A program made the position numbers and the translations under genes. Positions 51,013 through 63,325 of a DNA stretch of 64,000 bases are shown here, piece after piece. A model generated the notes under the pieces. The model did no database searches, was not told the DNA's origin, and saw nothing but the letters and a program-made list of their open reading frames with translations. Position 1 is the stretch's first letter, and each line of letters starts with the position of its first letter. The DNA is from Balaenoptera acutorostrata (taxonomy: Eukaryota; Chordata; Mammalia; Artiodactyla; Balaenopteridae), in NCBI RefSeq assembly GCF_949987535.1, contig NW_026645838.1, positions 62,001-126,000 on the forward strand, written 5' to 3'.

Positions 51013-52771
51013 AGCACGATGAGTGGATTTAGGTACGACGATTCTAAGTGAAATAAGTCACACAGAAAAAGACACTTATCCTAAGATATCACTTATAGAG
51101 GGAATGTAAAAACCGCTACACTTGAACTGAATTGCAAAACAGAACAGAGTCACACGTTTAGGAAACACACTATGGCTGCTGAACGGGAAAGGTGAGGTGG
51201 GGTGATGCATAAAACAAGGGTTTCAAATTAGCTCAGATACTGTTCCATAAACCCAATATGTAATAGAGAAGACCTATTCCTTGCTCAGTGAACTGGACTC
51301 AACACCCCCTATTCACCGCACAAGAATATATCTGACTAGTAAGAATCTTCAAACCTATGTATTGATATCTCTCTGTAAGTGAGTCAAGGGGGTGTAAAGC
51401 GGCATAAACACAGCCGTGAAAAGCAGCTAAACCCCATTATAAAAATAAATTACTTTTCAAAACCCGTGAAACAAAGACAGTGAAAGAGAGAGAAATTCTT
51501 ACAAAATTCGTTCAGGGGCTGTGATGCAACCTGGATTGACCATATCTAGACCCACAGCTGATTGACACATAAGGGTGGACACTCTTGGGGCTGAGAGGTT
51601 CGGTGAGGTTGGGTGAGCCAACGCAGAGCCTTTCAAGTAATACTGAATTGTACCCATCCCATGGGTCCCAAATCTCCACGTTCAAGGGCATCTTCCTACA
51701 TCGAAAACAGGCATGAGAAACCCAGAAGATGGTACACCGTGTGATCGGGAAAGGTTTCTAAAACGCACCTCATTTCTCATCTCCTTTGCTCGGGTTCGCC
51801 ATTGCAGCCGATTTACTAGCCATCTCCCTCCTTGGAGAATCAGCACCTTTAACCTCCTGTTCCGTACAGGTTGCAATTTGTCCTGAGGATGAACGGGAAG
51901 AGGGGGAACCAATGAGAGACTAGCTCTAGGTGTTGGGACAGGCACAGGTCACTCTATTTTCCCATCAGGAAGAAGAATTAAGCACAAGCTCAGCCTGCCC
52001 CCCAGAACCAGAAGAGGGCCTGAAGCAATCCTGCGCTTTTGCGGCCAGCTCCCAAAAAAGCGAGTTGAAAAATGGAGCTCAGGAGCACTGCAATTCACAA
52101 ACCTGCAGAGTTTTAAATGATACCTCTCGTCCACAAATATATTAAGGGAAGGCAACGAAGAGGCTTTGAAAGCAAGGCAGAATTGCAGGAAACAGATTTC
52201 AGGAGGTAGATTCGAATCGCCTTGAAAGCACATGAAAAGCGGCAAAGCGTGGACAATGATGCCCTTGGCCAAAAAGGGCGTATGCGTTTTTTCCTGAATA
52301 TATTCAGGAAAAAACGCATACGCCCTTTTTGGCCAACCAAGCAACCTGGAAAGGCCAATCAGCGCTCCAAAGAAGTCTCGCTTCCCAGCGGGCAAAAGGG
52401 CCATGCGGAAAAAACTGTCCAAACCAGAAATGCAGGACCGGCCATGGAGAAATGGGAGCCTTGCTACGCTGATGGGCGGGATGTAAATTGCCAACAGCCA
52501 CTCTGGAGAAGTGTACAGTGTGTTCTGAAACATCTAAAAAACACAGCTTGGAGAGCATAGGGCACTTCCACTCATGGGCGTATAAATTGGGAAAACTAAA
52601 AATCAGCAAGACACAGGCACCCCAAAGTTTAGGGCTGCTCTGTTGACAAGAACCCCCACTTCATTACACCTTAAATATCCTAGGAAAGAGAAAAATGGAT
52701 AAAGAAGTTGTGGTCCTCATGTACAATGGAATATCACTCAGCCATGAAATCAACGTCATAAGGCTAGTAGC
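51013..52771 (+). repeat. Satellite unit 30, family P
   Basis: P, T229, G256, A333, A462, A634/T637, C667, G792, A1072, C1344, C1403; related to units 28 and 12. Private C at 51566. Palindrome 52265-52336 is perfect. Confidence 0.93.
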
Positions 52772-54530
52772 AGCACGATGAGTGGATTTAGGTACGACGA
52801 TTCTAAGTGAAATAAGTCACACAGAAAAAGACACTTATCCTAAGATATCACTTCTAGAGGGAATGTAAAAACCGCTACACTTGAACTGAATTGCAAAACA
52901 GAACAGAGTCACACGTTTAGGAAACACACTATGGCTGCTGAACGGGAAAGGTGAGGTGGGGTGATGCATAAAACAAGGGTTTCAAATTAGCTCAGATACT
53001 GTTCCATAAACCCAATATGTAATAGACAAGACCTATTCCTTGCTCAGTGAACTGGACTCAACACCCCCTATTCACCGCACAAGAATATATCTGACTAGTA
53101 AGATTCTTCAAACCTATGTATTGATATCTCTCTGTAAGTGAGTCAAGGGGGTGTAAAGCGGCATAAACACAGCCGTGAAAAGCAGCTAAACCCCATTATA
53201 AAAATAAATTACTTTTCAAAACCCGTGAAACAAAGACAGTGAAAGAGAGAGAAATTCTTACAAAATTCGTTCAGGGGCTGTGATGCAACCTGGATTGACC
53301 ATATCTAGACCCACAGCTGATTGAGACATAAGGGTGGACACTCTTGGGGCTGAGAGGTTCGGTGAGGTTGGGTGAGCCAACGCAGAGCCTTTCAAGTAAT
53401 ACTGCATGGTACCCATCCCATGGGTCCCAAATCTCCAGGTTCAAGGGCATCTTCCTACATCGAAAACAGGCATGAGAAACCCAGAAGATGGTACACCGTG
53501 TGATCGGGAAAGGTTTCTAAAACGCACCTCATTTCTCATCTCCTTTGCTCGGGTTCGCCATTCCAGCCGATTTACTAGCCATCTCCCTCCTTGGAGAATC
53601 AGCACCTTTAACCTCCTGTTCCGTACAGGTTGCAATTTGTCCTGAGGATGAACGGGAAGAGGGGGAACCAATGAGAGACTAGCTCTAGGTGTTGGGACAG
53701 GCACAGGTCACTCTATTTTCCCATCAGGAAGAAGAATTAAGCACAAGCTCAGCCTGCCCCCCAGAACCAGAAGAGGGCCTGAAGCAATCCTGCGCTTTTG
53801 CGGCCAGCTCCCAAAAAAGCGAGTTGAAAAATGGAGCTCAGGAGCACTGCAATTCACAAACCTGCAGAGTTTTAAATGATACCTCTCGTCCACAAATATA
53901 TTAAGGGAAGGCAACGAAGAGGCTTTGAAAGCAAGGCAGAATTGCAGGAAACAGATTTCAGGAGGTAGATTCGAATCGCCTTGAAAGCACATGAAAAGCG
54001 GCAAAGCGTGGACAATGATGCCCTTGGCCAAAAAGGGCGTATGCGTTTTTTCCTGAATATATTCAGGAAAAAACGCATACGCCCTTTTTGGCCAACCAAG
54101 CAACCTGGAAAGGCCAATCAGCGCTCCAAAGAAGTCTCGCTTCCCAGCGGGCAAAAGGGCCATGCGGAAAAAACTGTCCAAACCAGAAATGCAGGACCGG
54201 CCATGGAGAAATGGGAGCCTTGCTACGCTGATGGGCGGGATGTAAATTGCCAACAGCCACTCTGGAGAAGTGTACAGTGTGTTCTGAAACATCTAAAAAA
54301 CACAGCTTGGAGAGCATAGGGCACTTCCACTCATGGGCGTATAAATTGGGAAAACTAAAAATCAGCAAGACACAGGCACCCCAAAGTTTAGGGCTGCTCT
54401 GTTGACAAGAACCCCCACTTCATTACACCTTAAATATCCTAGGAAAGAGAAAAATGGATAAAGAAGTTGTGGTCCTCATGTACAATGGAATATCACTCAG
54501 CCATGAAATCAACGTCATAAGGCTAGTAGC
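52772..54530 (+). repeat. Satellite unit 31, family P
   Basis: P, T229, T333, A462, C634, G667, C792, A1072, C1344, C1403, with CTTCTAGAG at 52854. First member of dimer 31-32. Palindrome 54024-54095 is perfect. Confidence 0.93.
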
Positions 54531-56289
54531 AGCACGATGAGTGGATTTAGGTACGACGATTCTAAGTGAAATAAGTCACACAGAAAAAGACACTTATCCT
54601 AAGATATCACTTATAGAGGGAATGTAAAAACCGCTACACTTGAACTGAATTGCAAAACAGAACAGAGTCACACGTTTAGGAAACACACTATGGCTGCTGA
54701 ACGGGAAAGGTGAGGTGGGTTGATGCATAAAAAAACGGTTTCAAATTAGCTCAGATACCGTTCCATAAACCCAATATGTAAGAGACAAGACCTATTCCTT
54801 GCTCAGTGAACTGGACTCAACACCCCCTATTCACCGCACAAGAATATATCTGACTAGTAAGATTCTTCAAACCTATGTATTGATATCTCTCTGTAAGTGA
54901 GTCAAGGGGGTGTAAAGCGGCATAAACACAGCCGTGAAAAGCAGCTAAACCCCATTATAAAAATAAATTACTTTTCAAAACCCGTGAAACAGAGACAGTG
55001 AAAGAGAGAGAAATTCTTACAAAATTCGTTCAGGGGCTGTGATGCAACCTGGATTGACCATATCTAGACCCACAGCTGATTGAGACATAAGGGTGGACAC
55101 TCTTGGGGCTGAGAGGTTCGGTGAGGTTGGGTGAGCCAACGCAGAGCCTTTCAAGTAATACTGCATGGTACCCATCCCATGGGTCCCAAATCTCCACGTT
55201 CAAGGGCATCTTCCTACATCGAAAACAGGCATGAGAAACCCAGAAGATGGTACACCGTGTGATCGGGAAAGGTTTCTAAAACGCACCTCATTTCTCATCT
55301 CCTTTGCTCGGGTTCGCCATTGCAGCCGATTTACTAGCCATCTCCCTCCTTGGAGAATCAGCACCTTTAACCTCCTGTTCCGTACAGGTTGCAATTTGTC
55401 CTGAGGATGAACGGGAAGAGGGGGAACCAATGAGAGACTAGCTCTAGGTGTTGGGACAGGCACAGGTCACTCTATTTTCCCATCAGGAAGAAGAATTAAG
55501 CACAAGCTCAGCCTGCCCCCCAGAACCAGAAGAGGGCCTGAAGCAATCCTGCGCTTTTGCGGCCAGCTCCCAAAAAAGCGAGTTGAAAAATGGAGCTCAG
55601 GAGCACTGCAATTCACAAACCTGCAGAGTTTTAAATGATACCTCTCGTCCACAAATATATTAAGGGAAGGCAACGAAGAGGCTTTGAAAGCAAGGCAGAA
55701 TTGCAGGAAACAGATTTCAGGAGGTAGATTCGAATCGCCTTGAAAGCACATGAAAAGCGGCAAAGCGTGGACAATGATGCCCTTGGCCAAAAAGGGCGTA
55801 TGCGTTTTTTCCTGAATATATTCAGGAAAAAACGCATACGCCCTTTTTGGCCAACCAAGCAACCTGGAAAGGCCAATCAGCGCTCCAAAGAAGTCTCGCT
55901 TCCCAGCGGGCAAAAGGGCCATGCGGAAAAAACTGTCCAAACCAGAAATGCAGGACCGGCCATGGAGAAATGGGAGCCTTGCTACGCTGATGGGCGGGAT
56001 GTAAATTGCCAACAGCCACTCTGGAGAAGTGTACAGTGTGTTCGGAAACATCTAAAAAACACAGCTTGGAGAGCATAGGGCACTTCCACTCATGGGCGTA
56101 TAAATTGGGAAAACTAAAAATCAGCAAGACACAGGCACCCCAAAGTTTAGGGCTGCTCTGTTGACAAGAACCCCCACTTCATTACACCTTAAATATCCTA
56201 GGAAAGAGAAAAATGTATAAAGAAGTTGTGGTCCTCATGTACAATGGAATATCACTCAGCCATGAAATCAACGTCATAAGGCTAGTAGC
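54531..56289 (+). repeat. Satellite unit 32, family Q
   Basis: AAACGG, C229, G252, T333, G462, C634, C667, G792, A1072, C1344, C1403, with T at 54720 (GTGGGTTGA) shared only with unit 34. Private G at 56044 and T at 56216. Palindrome 55783-55854 is perfect. Confidence 0.93.
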
Positions 56290-58048
56290 AGCACGATGAG
56301 TGGATTTAGGTACGACGATTCTAAGTGAAATAAGTCACACAGAAAAAGACACTTATCCTAAGATATCACTTCTAGAGGGAATGTAAAAACCGCTACACTT
56401 GAACTGAATTGCAAAACAGAACAGAGTCACACGTTTAGGAAACACACTATGGCTGCTGAACGGGAAAGGTGAGGTGGGGTGATGCATAAAACAAGGGTTT
56501 CAAATTAGCTCAGATACTGTTCCATAAACCCAATATGTAATAGACAAGACCTATTCCTTGCTCAGTGAACTGGACTCAACACCCCCTATTCACCGCACAA
56601 GAATATATCTGACTAGTAAGATTCTTCAAACCTATGTATTGATATCTCTCTGTAAGTGAGTCAAGGGGGTGTAAAGCGGCATAAACACAGCCGTGAAAAG
56701 CAGCTAAACCCCATTATAAAAATAAATTACTTTTCAAAACCCGTGAAACAAAGACAGTGAAAGAGAGAGAAATTCTTACAAAATTCGTTCAGGGGCTGTG
56801 ATGCAACCTGGATTGACCATATCTAGACCCACAGCTGATTGAGACATAAGGGTGGACACTCTTGGGGCTGAGAGGTTCGGTGAGGTTGGGTGAGCCAACG
56901 CAGAGCCTTTCAAGTAATACTGCATGGTACCCATCCCATGGGTCCCAAATCTCCAGGTTCAAGGGCATCTTCCTACATCGAAAACAGGCATGAGAAACCC
57001 AGAAGATGGTACACCGTGTGATCGGGAAAGGTTTCTAAAACGCACCTCATTTCTCATCTCCTTTGCTCGGGTTCGCCATTCCAGCCGATTTACTAGCCAT
57101 CTCCCTCCTTGGAGAATCAGCACCTTTAACCTCCTGTTCCGTACAGGTTGCAATTTGTCCTGAGGATGAACGGGAAGAGGGGGAACCAATGAGAGACTAG
57201 CTCTAGGTGTTGGGACAGGCACAGGTCACTCTATTTTCCCATCAGGAAGAAGAATTAAGCACAAGCTCAGCCTGCCCCCCAGAACCAGAAGAGGGCCTGA
57301 AGCAATCCTGCGCTTTTGCGGCCAGCTCCCAAAAAAGCGAGTTGAAAAATGGAGCTCAGGAGCACTGCAATTCACAAACCTGCACAGTTTTAAATGATAC
57401 CTCTCGTCCACAAATATATTAAGGGAAGGCAACGAAGAGGCTTTGAAAGCAAGGCAGAATTGCAGGAAACAGATTTCAGGAGGTAGATTCGAATCGCCTT
57501 GAAAGCACATGAAAAGCGGCAAAGCGTGGACAATGATGCCCTTGGCCAAAAAGGGCGTATGCGTTTTTTCCTGAATATATTCAGGAAAAAACGCATACGC
57601 CCTTTTTGGCCAACCAAGCAACCTGGAAAGGCCAATCAGCGCTCCAAAGAAGTCTCGCTTCCCAGCGGGCAAAAGGGCCATGCGGAAAAAACTGTCCAAA
57701 CCAGAAATGCAGGACCGGCCATGGAGAAATGGGAGCCTTGCTACGCTGATGGGCGGGATGTAAATTGCCAACAGCCACTCTGGAGAAGTGTACAGTGTGT
57801 TCTGAAACATCTAAAAAACACAGCTTGGAGAGCATAGGGCACTTCCACTCATGGGCGTATAAATTGGGAAAACTAAAAATCAGCAAGACACAGGCACCCC
57901 AAAGTTTAGGGCTGCTCTGTTGACAAGAACCCCCACTTCATTACACCTTAAATATCCTAGGAAAGAGAAAAATGGATAAAGAAGTTGTGGTCCTCATGTA
58001 CAATGGAATATCACTCAGCCATGAAATCAACGTCATAAGGCTAGTAGC
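56290..58048 (+). repeat. Satellite unit 33, family P
   Basis: Copy of unit 31, with CTTCTAGAG at 56372. Private C at 57385 (TGCACAG). Palindrome 57542-57613 is perfect. Confidence 0.93.
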
Positions 58049-59807
58049 AGCACGATGAGTGGATTTAGGTACGACGATTCTAAGTGAAATAAGTCACACA
58101 GAAAAAGACACTTATCCTAAGATATCACTTATAGAGGGAATGTAAAAACCGCTACACTTGAACTGAATTGCAAAACAGAACAGAGTCACACGTTTAGGAA
58201 ACACACTATGGCTGCTGAACGGGAAAGGTGAGGTGGGTTGATGCATAAAAAAACGGTTTCAAATTAGCTCAGATACCGTTCCATAAACCCAATATGTAAG
58301 AGACAAGACCTATTCCTTGCTCAGTGAACTGGACTCAACACCCCCTATTCACCGCACAAGAATATATCTGACTAGTAAGATTCTTCAAACCTATGTATTG
58401 ATATCTCTCTGTAAGTGAGTCAAGGGGGTGTAAAGCGGCATAAACACAGCCGTGAAAAGCAGCTAAACCCCATTATAAAAATAAATTACTTTTCAAAACC
58501 CGTGAAACAGAGACAGTGAAAGAGAGAGAAATTCTTACAAAATTCGTTCAGGGGCTGTGATGCAACCTGGATTGACCATATCTAGACCCACAGCTGATTG
58601 AGACATAAGGGTGGACACTCTTGGGGCTGAGAGGTTCGGTGAGGTTGGGTGAGCCAACGCAGAGCCTTTCAAGTAATACTGCATGGTACCCATCCCATGG
58701 GTCCCAAATCTCCACGTTCAAGGGCATCTTCCTACATCGAAAACAGGCATGAGAAACCCAGAAGATGGTACACCGTGTGATCGGGAAAGGTTTCTAAAAC
58801 GCACCTCATTTCTCATCTCCTTTGCTCGGGTTCGCCATTCCAGCCGATTTACTAGCCATCTCCCTCCTTGGAGAATCAGCACCTTTAACCTCCTGTTCCG
58901 TACAGGTTGCAATTTGTCCTGAGGATGAACGGGAAGAGGGGGAACCAATGAGAGACTAGCTCTAGGTGTTGGGACAGGCACAGGTCACTCTATTTTCCCA
59001 TCAGGAAGAAGAATTAAGCACAAGCTCAGCCTGCCCCCCAGAACCAGAAGAGGGCCTGAAGCAATCCTGCGCTTTTGCGGCCAGCTCCCAAAAAAGCGAG
59101 TTGAAAAATGGAGCTCAGGAGCACTGCAATTCACAAACCTGCAGAGTTTTAAATGATACCTCTCGTCCACAAATATATTAAGGGAAGGCAACGAAGAGGC
59201 TTTGAAAGCAAGGCAGAATTGCAGGAAACAGATTTCAGGAGGTAGATTCGAATCGCCTTGAAAGCACATGAAAAGCGGCAAAGCGTGGACAATGATGCCC
59301 TTGGCCAAAAAGGGCGTATGCGTTTTTTCCTGAATATATTCAGGAAAAAACGCATACGCCCTTTTTGGCCAACCAAGCAACCTGGAAAGGCCAATCAGCG
59401 CTCCAAAGAAGTCTCGCTTCCCAGCGGGCAAAAGGGCCATGCGGAAAAAACTGTCCAAACCAGAAATGCAGGACCGGCCATGGAGAAATGGGAGCCTTGC
59501 TACGCTGATGGGCGGGATGTAAATTGCCAACAGCCACTCTGGAGAAGTGTACAGTGTGTTCTGAAACATCTAAAAAACACAGCTTGGAGAGCATAGGGCA
59601 CTTCCACTCATGGGCGTATAAATTGGGAAAACTAAAAATCAGCAAGACACAGGCACCCCAAAGTTTAGGGCTGCTCTGTTGACAAGAACCCCCACTTCAT
59701 TACACCTTAAATATCCTAGGAAAGAGAAAAATGGATAAAGAAGTTGTGGTCCTCATGTACAATGGAATATCACTCAGCCATGAAATCAACGTCATAAGGC
59801 TAGTAGC
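58049..59807 (+). repeat. Satellite unit 34, family Q
   Basis: Copy of unit 32 with T at 58238, but C792 instead of G792. Palindrome 59301-59372 is perfect. Confidence 0.93.
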
Positions 59808-61566
59808 AGCACGATGAGTGGATTTAGGTACGACGATTCTAAGTGAAATAAGTCACACAGAAAAAGACACTTATCCTAAGATATCACTTATAGAGGGAAT
59901 GTAAAAACCGCTACACTTGAACTGAATTGCAAAACAGAACAGAGTCACACGTTTAGGAAACACACTATGGCTGCTGAACGGGAAAGGTGAGGTGGGGTGA
60001 TGCATAAAACAAGGGTTTCAAATTAGCTCAGATACCGTTCCATAAACCCAATATGTAATAGACAAGACCTATTCCTTGCTCAGTGAACTGGACTCAACAC
60101 CCCCTATTCACCGCACAAGAATATATCTGACTAGTAAGAATCTTCAAACCTATGTATTGATATCTCTCTGTAAGTGAGTCAAGGGGGTGTAAAGCGGCAT
60201 AAACACAGCCGTGAAAAGCAGCTAAACCCCATTATAAAAATAAATTACTTTTCAAAACCCGTGAAACAAAGACAGTGAAAGAGAGAGAAATTCTTACAAA
60301 ATTCGTTCAGGGGCTGTGATGCAACCTGGATTGACCATATCTAGACCCACAGCTGATTGAGACATAAGGGTGGACACTCTTTGGGCTGAGAGGTTCGGTG
60401 AGGTTGGGTGAGCCAACGCAGAGCCTTTCAAGTAATACTGAATGGTACCCATCCCATGGGTCCCAAATCTCCACGTTCAAGGGCATCTTCCTACATCGAA
60501 AACAGGCATGAGAAACCCAGAAGATGGTACACCGTGTGATCGGGAAAGGTTTCTAAAACGCACCTCATTTCTCATCTCCTTTGCTCGGGTTCGCCATTCC
60601 AGCCGATTTACTAGCCATCTCCCTCCTTGGAGAATCAGCACCTTTAACCTCCTGTTCCGTACAGGTTGCAATTTGTCCTGAGGATGAACGGGAAGAGGGG
60701 GAACCAATGAGAGACTAGCTCTAGGTGTTGGGACAGGCACAGGTCACTCTATTTTCCCATCAGGAAGAAGAATTAAGCACAAGCTCAGCCTGCCCCCCAG
60801 AACCAGCAGAGGGCCTGAAGCAATCCTGCGCTTTTGCGGCCAGCTCCCAAAAAAGCGAGTTGAAAAATGGAGCTCAGGAACACTGCAATTCACAAACCTG
60901 CAGAGTTTTAAATGATACCTCTCGTCCACAAATATATTAAGGGAAGGCAACGAAGAGGCTTTGAAAGCAAGGCAGAATTGCAGGAAACAGATTTCAGGAG
61001 GTAGATTCGAATCGCCTTGAAAGCACATGAAAAGCGGCAAAGCGTGGACAATGATGCCCTTGGCCAAAAAGGGCGTATGCGTTTTTTCCTGAATATATTC
61101 AGGAAAAAACGCATACGCCCTTTTTGGCCAACCAAGCAACCTGGAAAGGCCAATCAGCGCTCCAAAGAAGTCTCGCTTCCCAGCGGGCAAAAGGGCCATG
61201 CGGAAAAAACTGTCCAAACCAGAAATGCAGGACCGGCCATGGAGAAATGGGAGCCTTGCTACGCTGATGGGCGGGATGTAAATTGCCAACAGCCACTCTG
61301 GAGAAGTGTACAGTGTGTTCTGAAACATCTAAAAAACACAGCTTGGAGAGCATAGGGCACTTCCACTCATGGGCGTATAAATTGGGAAAACTAAAAATCA
61401 GCAAGACACAGGCACCCCAAAGTTTAGGGCTGCTCTGTTGACAAGAACCCCCACTTCATTACACCTTAAATATCCTAGGAAAGAGAAAAATGGATAAAGA
61501 AGTTGTGGTCCTCATGTACAATGGAATATCACTCAGCCATGAAATCAACGTCATAAGGCTAGTAGC
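59808..61566 (+). repeat. Satellite unit 35, family P
   Basis: Long-range copy of unit 24, with C at 60807 and A at 60880, C229 and A634. Private T at 60382. Palindrome 61060-61131 is perfect. Confidence 0.93.
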
Positions 61567-63325
61567 AGCACGATGAGTGGATTTAGGTACGACGATTCTA
61601 AGTGAAATAAGTCACACAGAAAAAGACACTTATCCTAAGATATCACTTATAGAGGGAATGTAAAAACCGCTACACTTGAACTGAATTGCAAAACAGAACA
61701 GAGTCACACGTTTAGGAAACACACTATGGCTACTGAACGGGAAAGGTGAGGTGGGGTGATGCATAAAAAAACGGTTTCAAATTAGCTCAGATACCGTTCC
61801 ATAAACCCAATATGTAAGAGACAAGACCTATTCCTTGCTCAGTGAACTGGACTCAACACCCCCTATTCACCGCACAAGAATATATCTGACTAGTAAGATT
61901 CTTCAAACCTATGTATTGATATCTCTCTGTAAGTGAGTCAAGGGGGTGTAAAGCGGCATAAACACAGCCGTGAAAAGCAGCTAAACCCCATTATAAAAAT
62001 AAATTACTTTTCAAAACCCGTGAAACAGAGACAGTGAAAGAGAGAGAAATTCTTACAAAATTCGTTCAGGGGCTGTGATGCAACCTGGATTGACCATATC
62101 TAGACCCACAGCTGATTGAGACATAAGGGTGGACACTCTTGGGGCTGAGAGGTTCGGTGAGGTTGGGTGAGCCAACGCAGAGCCTTTCAAGTAATACTGC
62201 ATGGTACCCATCCCATGGGTCCCAAATCTCCACGTTCAAGGGCATCTTCCTACATCGAAAACAGGCATGAGAAACCCAGAAGATGGTACACCGTGTGATC
62301 GGGAAAGGTTTCTAAAACGCACCTCATTTCTCAACTCCTTTGCTCGGGTTCGCCATTGCAGCCGATTTACTAGCCATCTCCCTCCTTGGAGAATCAGCAC
62401 CTTTAACCTCCTGTTCCGTACAGGTTGCAATTTGTCCTGAGGATGAACGGGAAGAGGGGGAACCAATGAGAGACTAGCTCTAGGTGTTGGGACAGGCACA
62501 GGTCACTCTATTTTCCCATCAGGAAGAAGAATTAAGCACAAGCTCAGCCTGCCCCCCAGAACCAGAAGAGGGCCTGAAGCAATCCTGCGCTTTTGCGGCC
62601 AGCTCCCAAAAAAGCGAGTTGAAAAATGGAGCTCAGGAGCACTGCAATTCACAAACCTGCAGAGTTTTAAATGATACCTCTCGTCCACAAATATATTAAG
62701 GGAAGGCAACGAAGAGGCTTTGAAAGCAAGGCAGAATTGCAGGAAACAGATTTCAGGAGGTAGATTCGAATCGCCTTGAAAGCACATGAAAAGCGGCAAA
62801 GCGTGGACAATGATGCCCTTGGCCAAAAAGGGCGTATGCGTTTTTTCCTGAATATATTCAGGAAAAAACGCATACGCACTTTTTGGCCAACCAAGCAACC
62901 TGGAAAGGCCAATCAGCGCTCCAAAGAAGTCTCGCTTCCCAGCGGGCAAAAGGGCCATGCGGAAAAAACTGTCCAAACCAGAAATGCAGGACCGGCCATG
63001 GAGAAATGGGAGCCTTGCTACGCTGATGGGCGGGATGTAAATTGCCAACAGCCACTCTGGAGAAGTGTACAGTGTGTTCTGAAACATCTAAAAAACACAG
63101 CTTGGAGAGCATAGGGCACTTCCACTCATGGGCGTATAAATTGGGAAAACTAAAAATCAGCAAGACACAGGCACCCCAAAGTTTAGGGCTGCTCTGTTGA
63201 CAAGAACCCCCACTTCATTACACCTTAAATATCCTAGGAAAGAGAAAAATGGATAAAGAAGTTGTGGTCCTCATGTACAATGGAATATCACTCAGCCATG
63301 AAATCAACGTCCTAAGGCTAGTAGC
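61567..63325 (+). repeat. Satellite unit 36, family Q
   Basis: AAACGG, C229, G252, T333, G462, C634, C667, G792, A1072, C1344, C1403, the unit 25 pattern. Private A at 61732, A at 62334 and A at 62878; the last breaks the right palindrome arm (62819-62890). GTCC at 63312. Confidence 0.93.
62819..62890. repeat. Palindrome of unit 36, mismatch in right arm
   Basis: TACGCACT replaces TACGCCCT (C to A at 62878), creating one mismatch in the right arm. Confidence 0.9.
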
